Assembly: GCA_002363635.1 (NCBI GenBank) | Contig: DEWM01000007.1 | Coordinates: forward strand, 1 to 9,806 | Source of the DNA: Caryophanales bacterium UBA3210 | GTDB taxonomy: Bacteria; Bacillota_I; Bacilli_A; RFN20; CAG-449 | Direction: 5' to 3' | Length of the DNA stretch: 9,806 nucleotides | Shown: one piece after another, positions 6,085 through 9,806 of the stretch | How positions within the stretch are numbered: the stretch's first letter is position 1 | Layout of the letters: each line of letters opens with the position of its first letter | Notes under the pieces: model-generated | The model's database searches: none | Seen by the model: only the letters and a program-made list of their open reading frames with translations | Told to the model about the DNA's origin: nothing | Made by a program: the position numbers and the translations under genes

Positions 6085-6447
6085 ATGGATTTAGATTTAA
6101 AATTAAATTCAAGAAAAGTAATCGATAAAGAATTTAAAGGCGTCAAAAATGGTTATGAACCACTTGAAGTTGATAAATTTTTAGATATAATCGTACAGGA
6201 CTATGTCAAAATGGAAAAAGCTTCTATTGACTATAAAAAGACTTTAGAAGAATACCAGAGAACTCTAAAAGTTTACAAAGACCGTCTTGATAAGTTAGAA
6301 CTTAACAATGCTGTCTTAAGTAAAAAGATGGAGAATATCGCTGATAATGACAATGTCTCTTTTAATAACATTGATTTAGTAAAACGTATTGCTTTACTAG
6401 AACAAGCGTTATCAAATGCTGGAATTGATCCAACAAAAATTAAGTAA
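6085..6447 (+). CDS. gpsB: GpsB/DivIVA-domain cell-division and growth coordinator
   Basis: GpsB is a small membrane-associated coiled-coil adaptor that directs penicillin-binding proteins between septal and lateral wall synthesis. The 120-residue protein starts with a DivIVA N-terminal fold: a conserved IDKEFKGVKNGYEPLEVDKFLD block (about residues 13-34) matches the EKEFKxGxRGYxxxDVDKFLD pattern. A coiled coil follows (about 35-85, heptad-like EEY..TLK..KDRLDKLE..). The C-terminal trimerising helix IDLVKRIALLEQALSNAG corresponds to FDILKRLSNLEKHVF of Bacillus GpsB. It is about 20 residues longer than Bacillus GpsB, mainly in the coiled coil and the C-terminus. Position directly in front of rnpB, as in Bacillus, favours GpsB over DivIVA. 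The start is set by AAGGAGA four bases upstream. Confidence 0.88.
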   Translation: MDLDLKLNSRKVIDKEFKGVKNGYEPLEVDKFLDIIVQDYVKMEKASIDYKKTLEEYQRTLKVYKDRLDKLELNNAVLSKKMENIADNDNVSFNNIDLVKRIALLEQALSNAGIDPTKIK

Positions 6448-6450
6448 AAA

Positions 6451-6800
6451 CCTTTGACCTGGATAATTGCTGGCACCCTTGAGGTGTTAGAGGAAAGTCC
6501 ATGCTCGCACAGACTGTGATGTCTGTAGTGTTTGTGCTAAGAGAAAAAATAATCTTAGGCAGGTAGGAGTACCTGACGGCGGAAAGAAACCTAAATCTTC
6601 GGATATGGTCTATTTCCATAAAGCGCCACAGTGACGTAGTTTGCTTGAAAAAGTAAAGTGGAACGAGGTAAGCCCCTCAAGCGAGAAATCTAAATTTGGT
6701 AAGAGAGGTCGTAACGGAGAAACGAATCTAGTTATGGCACACGGCAACGTGTAGATAAATAGTTATCCTAGACATAACATGGCTTACAGGGTCAAAGACT
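6451..6800 (+). ncRNA. rnpB: RNase P RNA, Bacillus-type (type B)
   Basis: This is the catalytic RNA that removes tRNA 5' leaders. The ends close as helix P1: CTTTGACC (from 6452) pairs with GGTCAAAG (ending about 6798). Universally conserved segments are present in order: AGAGGAAAGTCC-ATGCTCGCAC (6490-6510, P4 5' strand and CR I), CTTCGGATATGG (6597-6608), GCCACAGTGACG (6625-6636), the GAGGTAAGCCCCTC loop (6665-6678) whose GGTAA binds the tRNA CCA end, AAGCGAGAAAT, and ACATGGCTTACAG (6777-6789, P4 3' strand/CR V). Length is about 350 bases, shorter than the roughly 400 of B. subtilis, with the likely reductions in peripheral helices. Exact ends are estimated from P1. It begins three bases after the gpsB stop and ends 26 bases before pgsA, with no clear promoter or terminator of its own. 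Confidence 0.96.
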
Positions 6801-6826
6801 CAATATTTTTAGAAAGGAAATAGAAT

Positions 6827-7441
6827 ATGAATTTACCAAACAAAATTACAACATTTAGAATGGTATGCGTAGTTATTATCGTTTTCTTACTTTGCTTCCC
6901 ATGGGCAGCATGTGGAGTAAATATGCCAATGATGTTTAACGGTTTAACATTAGAATATTTAATTTCGTTTGTTTTATTTATCGTTGCATCTTTCTCAGAT
7001 TTCTTAGATGGCTATATTGCAAGAAAATACAATTTAGTTACAACATATGGTAAATTCATGGATCCTATTGCAGATAAATTACTCGTTGATTCATTGTTCA
7101 TTATTTTATGTAGAGATTATCCAACATTAGTTATCGTTGCAGTTATTATGATTGCACGTGACTTAGTTGTTGATGCAGTTAAATTAATTGCTGCAGGTAA
7201 AAATAAAATTGTCGCTGCAAATATGTGGGGAAAAGCAAAAACTGTCGCTCAAATGGTAGCATTATCATTTGTCTTATTTGGTGATTGGCCATTCTCATAT
7301 TTTGATAGTCCAATTGCTCTACATGGCTTCAGCGTATCAATTATCTTATGCTATTTAGCAGGTGTTTTATCACTCATGTCTATGATTGTCTATATCTATC
7401 AAAATAGAGATGTTTTCAAAGACGATAAAGAAGAAAAATAA
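6827..7441 (+). CDS. pgsA: CDP-diacylglycerol-glycerol-3-phosphate 3-phosphatidyltransferase
   Basis: PgsA makes phosphatidylglycerol phosphate, the committed step to phosphatidylglycerol and cardiolipin, at the cytoplasmic membrane. The 204-residue protein carries the complete CDP-alcohol phosphatidyltransferase signature D-X2-D-G-X2-A-R-X8-G-X3-D-X3-D, with D58, D61, G62, A65, R66, G75, D79 and D83. The N-terminus NLPNKITTFRM is typical of PgsA, and hydrophobic segments lie at about 10-28, 43-60, 85-105, 120-140 and 165-190. The start is fixed by AGAAAGGAAA about eight bases upstream. The gene lies directly behind rnpB and its stop is one base before the ATG of the CinA-like gene, matching the Bacillus order pgsA-cinA-recA. 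A different CDP-alcohol transferase is formally possible, but motif, length and context all favour PgsA. Confidence 0.92.
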   Translation: MNLPNKITTFRMVCVVIIVFLLCFPWAACGVNMPMMFNGLTLEYLISFVLFIVASFSDFLDGYIARKYNLVTTYGKFMDPIADKLLVDSLFIILCRDYPTLVIVAVIMIARDLVVDAVKLIAAGKNKIVAANMWGKAKTVAQMVALSFVLFGDWPFSYFDSPIALHGFSVSIILCYLAGVLSLMSMIVYIYQNRDVFKDDKEEK

Positions 7442-7442
7442 T

Positions 7443-7916
7443 ATGACTAGACAAGAAGTAATTGATAAATTAAAAACTTCATTTAAAACTCTAGGAACAG
7501 TTGAGTCATTAACTGGTGGGCTAGTTAGTAGTACTTTTACTTCATATTCGGGAGTAAGTAAATTCTTTAAAGGAAGTATCGTTTCTTATTCATCTTTAGT
7601 TAAAAGAGATGTATTAGGTATATCTCAAGAAACTATTGATAAATATGGAGTGGTTTCTAAAGAAGTTGCTCATGATATGGCAGAAAAAGGAAGCAAAATC
7701 TTAGATGTAGATTTATGTTTATCTTTTACAGGTAACGCAGGTCCAGACGTAATGGAAAATAAAAAAGTGGGAGAAGTATATGTAGGCTTTGCTCACGATA
7801 ATAAAACTGATGTTTATCCTTTGATGCTTAAAGGGGAAAGAAACGAAATTCGCGAAAGCTTAGTATCATTTAGCTTTGAATTATTAGAAAAATATTTTGG
7901 GGATATCTCAAAATAA
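7443..7916 (+). CDS. CinA C-terminal-type protein, probable nicotinamide-nucleotide amidase (PncC-like)
   Basis: PncC-type enzymes deamidate nicotinamide mononucleotide (NMN) to nicotinate mononucleotide for NAD salvage. The 157-residue protein is essentially only the CinA C-terminal domain. VESLTGGLVSS carries the presumed catalytic S22. SYSSLVKRDVLG (from about residue 48) holds the conserved Y49 and K54. GVVSKEVAHDMAEKG and FTGNAGPD followed by KKVGEVYVGFA are also family hallmarks. The usual GG of AGPxGG is replaced (AGPDVMENKK), a local variation. Bacillus CinA has an additional N-terminal molybdopterin-binding-like domain of about 170-250 residues, which is missing here. The frame is open back to 7386, but that stretch lies inside pgsA and encodes no family sequence. 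ATG 7443, one base after the pgsA stop, gives a normal N-terminus. The next gene is recA, as in Bacillus. Confidence 0.88.
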   Translation: MTRQEVIDKLKTSFKTLGTVESLTGGLVSSTFTSYSGVSKFFKGSIVSYSSLVKRDVLGISQETIDKYGVVSKEVAHDMAEKGSKILDVDLCLSFTGNAGPDVMENKKVGEVYVGFAHDNKTDVYPLMLKGERNEIRESLVSFSFELLEKYFGDISK

Positions 7917-7945
7917 TGCGTATAGATTAAGTAAAGGAGAAAATT

Positions 7946-8956
7946 ATGGCAGAAGAAAAAACAAAAGATCAGAAATTAGAAGCCACAATTAAGGATATTG
8001 AAAAATTATTCGGTAAAGGCGCAGTTATGAAGTTAGGTGAAAAACCTTCTCTTCATTTAGATGTTATTCATTCAGGTTCATTACTTATTGATAACGCATT
8101 AGGTATTGGTGGTTATCCAAAAGGAAGAATTATTGAAATCTATGGTCCTGAATCATCAGGTAAAACAACTTTAGCATTATCTGCAGTCGCAGAATGCCAA
8201 AAGACAGGTGGTAGAGCAGCGTTCGTTGATGCAGAACACGCTATCGACCCAACATATGCTCAAACACTTGGTGTTAATATTGATGAATTAATTCTTTCTC
8301 AACCAGACCATGGTGAACAAGCTCTTGAAATTGTTGAAATGCTCGCTAAATCTGGAGCGATTGATATTATTATTGTCGACTCTGTTGCAGCTTTAGTCCC
8401 TCAAGCAGAATTAGATGGAGAAATGACTGATAACGTTGTTGGTATGCACGCAAGACTTATGTCTAAAGCAATGAGAAAACTTGCTGGTGTACTCGATAAA
8501 TCAAATTGTACAGTTATTTTCATTAACCAATTAAGAGAAAAAGTTGGTGTTATGTATGGCAATCCAGAAGTTACTACTGGTGGTAGAGCATTAAAGTTCT
8601 ATGCTTCAGTCCGTATCGATATTAGAAAAGCTGACGCAATTAAAGAAGGCGACAAGATTGTTGGCAACACAGTTAAAGTCAAAGTCGTAAAGAATAAAGT
8701 TGCTCCTCCATTTAAATCATGTGAAGTCACTTTAATCTATGGCAAAGGCTTTGATAAAGATGCAGAAATTTTAGATATGGCATTAGAACTTGGATTTGCT
8801 AAGAAGAGTGGTTCATGGTATGAAGTTCTTGGTGAAAGAGTTGGCCAAGGAAAAGAATCTGCAGTTAACTATTTAAATGAACATCCTGATGTTAGAGATG
8901 ATGTTTACGCTCAAATTGTTGCAAAACTTCAAGAACCAACTGAATTTGATGATTAA
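7946..8956 (+). CDS. recA: Recombinase RecA
   Basis: RecA forms ATP-dependent filaments on single-stranded DNA, drives strand exchange and triggers LexA cleavage. The 336-residue protein is full length. It shows an N-terminal helix ending [10 protein letters not shown], Walker [10 protein letters not shown] (67-75), the catalytic glutamate E97 in DAEHAIDP, Walker B IIIVDS (141-146), a loop-1 region near [11 protein letters not shown], and the NQLREKVGV...[13 protein letters not shown] region spanning loop 2. A short acidic tail ends in EFDD. AAAGGAG stands seven bases before the ATG. It lies 29 bases after the CinA-like gene with no promoter visible between them, so it is probably expressed from upstream. 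I see no Bacillus-type LexA site (GAAC-N4-GTTC) nearby. A strong terminator follows. Confidence 0.99.
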   Translation: MAEEKTKDQKLEATIKDIEKLFGKGAVMKLGEKPSLHLDVIHSGSLLIDNALGIGGYPKGRIIEIYGPESSGKTTLALSAVAECQKTGGRAAFVDAEHAIDPTYAQTLGVNIDELILSQPDHGEQALEIVEMLAKSGAIDIIIVDSVAALVPQAELDGEMTDNVVGMHARLMSKAMRKLAGVLDKSNCTVIFINQLREKVGVMYGNPEVTTGGRALKFYASVRIDIRKADAIKEGDKIVGNTVKVKVVKNKVAPPFKSCEVTLIYGKGFDKDAEILDMALELGFAKKSGSWYEVLGERVGQGKESAVNYLNEHPDVRDDVYAQIVAKLQEPTEFDD

Positions 8957-8976
8957 TTAGAAAATATATGATTTTA

Positions 8977-9008
8977 AGAGGCTCACTATAGTGAGTCTTT
9001 TATTTTTT
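8977..9008 (+). terminator. Terminator after recA
   Basis: The stem GGCTCAC (8980-8986) / GTGAGTC (8991-8997), with a TATA loop and one G-U pair, extends through AGA/TTT to about ten pairs. It is followed by TTTTATTTTTT. This ends the gpsB-to-recA string about 20 bases after the recA stop. Confidence 0.93.
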
Positions 9009-9009
9009 A

Positions 9010-9037
9010 TTGAAAAAAGTCGATGTTTTGATATAAT
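9010..9037 (+). promoter_or_regulatory. Promoter of rny
   Basis: TTGAAA (9010-9015), a 16-base spacer and a perfect TATAAT (9032-9037) predict initiation near 9044. This is a good sigma-A-type promoter placed immediately after the recA terminator, so RNase Y has its own transcription start. Confidence 0.75.
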
Positions 9038-9043
9038 AAAAAA

Positions 9044-9194
9044 TGGATATAGTTAATCCAAAAAGTATATTTTAAAAATGAGATAAAACCATTATCTTTA
9101 GTATAAAATTACTTAACCTATTTTACTTCGTTGAATCGGACTAGCGAAGATAATAAAAAAATTAGTTCATGGAATATAAAGGAGAAATAATAAG
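9044..9194 (+). promoter_or_regulatory. Long structured 5' leader of rny (unassigned)
   Basis: About 150 untranslated bases lie between the predicted start and the rny ATG, whereas other leaders here are short. Three small hairpins can be drawn: TGGAT/ATCCA (9044-9060, seven-base loop), AGATAA/TTATCT (9081-9097, five-base loop) and CTTCGTTG/TAGCGAAG (9126-9149, eight pairs including two G-U, loop AATCGGAC). No hairpin is followed by a T-run, so this is not an obvious terminator-type riboswitch. The ribosome binding site AAAGGAG is at 9178-9184. I recognise no known riboswitch core and no convincing open reading frame in it. Confidence 0.45.
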
Positions 9195-9806
9195 ATGTGG
9201 TGGTTATATTTAATCATTGCTCTTGTCGCGTTCATTTTAGGTGGCGGACTTTTCTTTGTTTTATTTAAAACGGTATTTTCAAAACGCGCAGAAGGCGCAT
9301 CAAATCAAGCAAAAAGAATTCTTGATGAAGCTAACGCTAAAGCGTTAGATATTCAAGAAACAGCAGAATTAAAAGCTAAAAAGGTTACTTACGAAGCTGA
9401 AGAAAAAGCTCAAGACGTTGCACGTAATATTAAAGAAGAAGCACGTCGTGAAGCTCAAAGTGTCAGAGATACTGCTGACAAAGAAGCTCGTGAAAAGAAA
9501 GCAGAACTTGCTGCACAAGAAAACCGTTTAAATCAAAGAGAAGAAAACTTAGAAAGAAGAGATAATGCTCTTACTTCTAAAGAAAATGCACTCGAACAAA
9601 AGCAAGACAATTTATCAAAGAAAATTGCAGAACAAGATGAAAAATTCTTAGCAAAACAAAAGGAATTAGATTCTAAGGCTAAAAAATTAGAAGAGAAAGA
9701 AACAACAATTGAAAATGAACTTTCTAGAGTTGCTTCATTATCTATTGAAGATGCTAAGAAAGAACTCATGGCAAAAGTTGAAGATAAGATGGAACAAGAA
9801 GTTCTT
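9195..9806 (+). CDS. rny: Ribonuclease Y, N-terminal part (cut by window edge)
   Basis: RNase Y is the membrane-anchored endonuclease that starts mRNA decay in many Firmicutes. The visible 204 codons encode one N-terminal membrane helix (about residues 3-26, WWLYLIIALVAFILGGGLFF), then a basic linker and a long charged coiled coil rich in Ala, Glu, Lys and Arg (about 35-180). A segment similar to the RVASLS-EDAKKEL stretch that precedes the KH domain in this family follows. The catalytic HD domain and the KH domain lie beyond the window, so activity cannot be judged here. Position after recA agrees with the Bacillus arrangement. The start is set by AAAGGAG ten bases upstream. The ALTS...-like frame on the opposite strand at 9533-9769 is only the shadow of this coiled coil. 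Confidence 0.93.
   Translation, partial: MWWLYLIIALVAFILGGGLFFVLFKTVFSKRAEGASNQAKRILDEANAKALDIQETAELKAKKVTYEAEEKAQDVARNIKEEARREAQSVRDTADKEAREKKAELAAQENRLNQREENLERRDNALTSKENALEQKQDNLSKKIAEQDEKFLAKQKELDSKAKKLEEKETTIENELSRVASLSIEDAKKELMAKVEDKMEQEVL

Noticed and set aside
6273..6476. Minus-strand open frame of 67 codons across gpsB and the start of rnpB
   Set aside because: It overlaps a conserved coding region and the RNase P RNA, and is a shadow of the coiled-coil codons.
7386..7442. Longer N-terminus for the CinA-like protein starting inside pgsA
   Set aside because: The extra 19 residues are the +1-shifted reading of pgsA, carry no family sequence, and the ATG at 7443 gives the normal domain start one base after pgsA.
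7841..7857. Palindrome TTCGCGAA within the CinA-like gene as a possible SOS box
   Set aside because: It does not fit the Firmicutes LexA pattern (GAAC-N4-GTTC) and lies inside a coding region with normal codon usage.
9533..9769. Minus-strand Ser/Phe-rich frame of 78 codons
   Set aside because: It is the antisense of the Glu/Lys-rich RNase Y coiled coil, a common artefact.
1..9806. CRISPR arrays, insertion sequences, prophage or toxin-antitoxin modules
   Set aside because: No regularly spaced repeats, transposase motifs, terminal inverted repeats or small paired genes were seen on either strand. Apart from the fusion and the unknown membrane protein, the content is core housekeeping.

Overview
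The window is AT-rich, densely packed bacterial chromosome that looks like a low-GC Gram-positive (Bacilli/Mollicutes-type) genome. Evidence for this: strong AAGGAGG-type ribosome binding sites, sigma-A-like promoters, Rho-independent terminators, a Bacillus-like (type B) RNase P RNA, and Firmicutes-specific proteins (DnaD, RecU, GpsB, CdaA, RNase Y). Gene order follows known Bacillus clusters: dnaD-nth with recU nearby, gpsB-rnpB, and pgsA-cinA-recA followed by rny. All ten complete genes stop with TAA (8) or TAG (2), never TGA. TGG encodes Trp and no in-frame TGA is needed, so the standard bacterial code applies. An uncultured or gut-type Bacilli lineage near Erysipelotrichales/RF39/Acholeplasma relatives is plausible, but species cannot be named from this sequence.

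Layout. 1-466 (minus): start of an unrecognised multi-pass membrane protein. 611-1360 (plus): CdaA-type diadenylate cyclase, without its usual partners cdaR and glmM. 1423-1592 (minus): a tRNA-Val(GAC) gene with its own consensus promoter and terminator. 1641-4619 (plus): a tightly packed operon holding a CCA-tRNA nucleotidyltransferase/M19 dipeptidase fusion, dnaD and nth, ending in a two-way terminator. 4634-5963 (minus): a DnaQ-like exonuclease and recU, convergent with that operon. 6085-8956 (plus): gpsB, rnpB, pgsA, a CinA C-terminal-type amidase and recA in one direction with very small gaps, ending in a strong terminator. 9010-9806 (plus): a promoter, a roughly 150-nt structured leader and the N-terminal third or so of RNase Y, cut by the window edge.

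The genes are mostly information-processing housekeeping: tRNA 3'-end maintenance, replication restart/initiation (DnaD), base excision repair (Nth), Holliday junction resolution and recombination (RecU, RecA), RNA maturation and decay (RNase P RNA, RNase Y), envelope growth and lipid synthesis (GpsB, PgsA), and c-di-AMP signalling (CdaA).

The most unusual object is the single 563-codon frame at 1641-3332. It joins an apparently complete catalytic head and neck of a class II CCA-adding enzyme to a full-length M19 (renal dipeptidase family) domain with all metal ligands visible. The normal body and tail of the nucleotidyltransferase are missing. I am not aware of this architecture being described. 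Secondary items are the rny leader, the rnpB gene squeezed between two coding regions, the one-base coupling of recU to an exonuclease, and the tRNA gene divergent from the CCA-enzyme gene with overlapping promoters.
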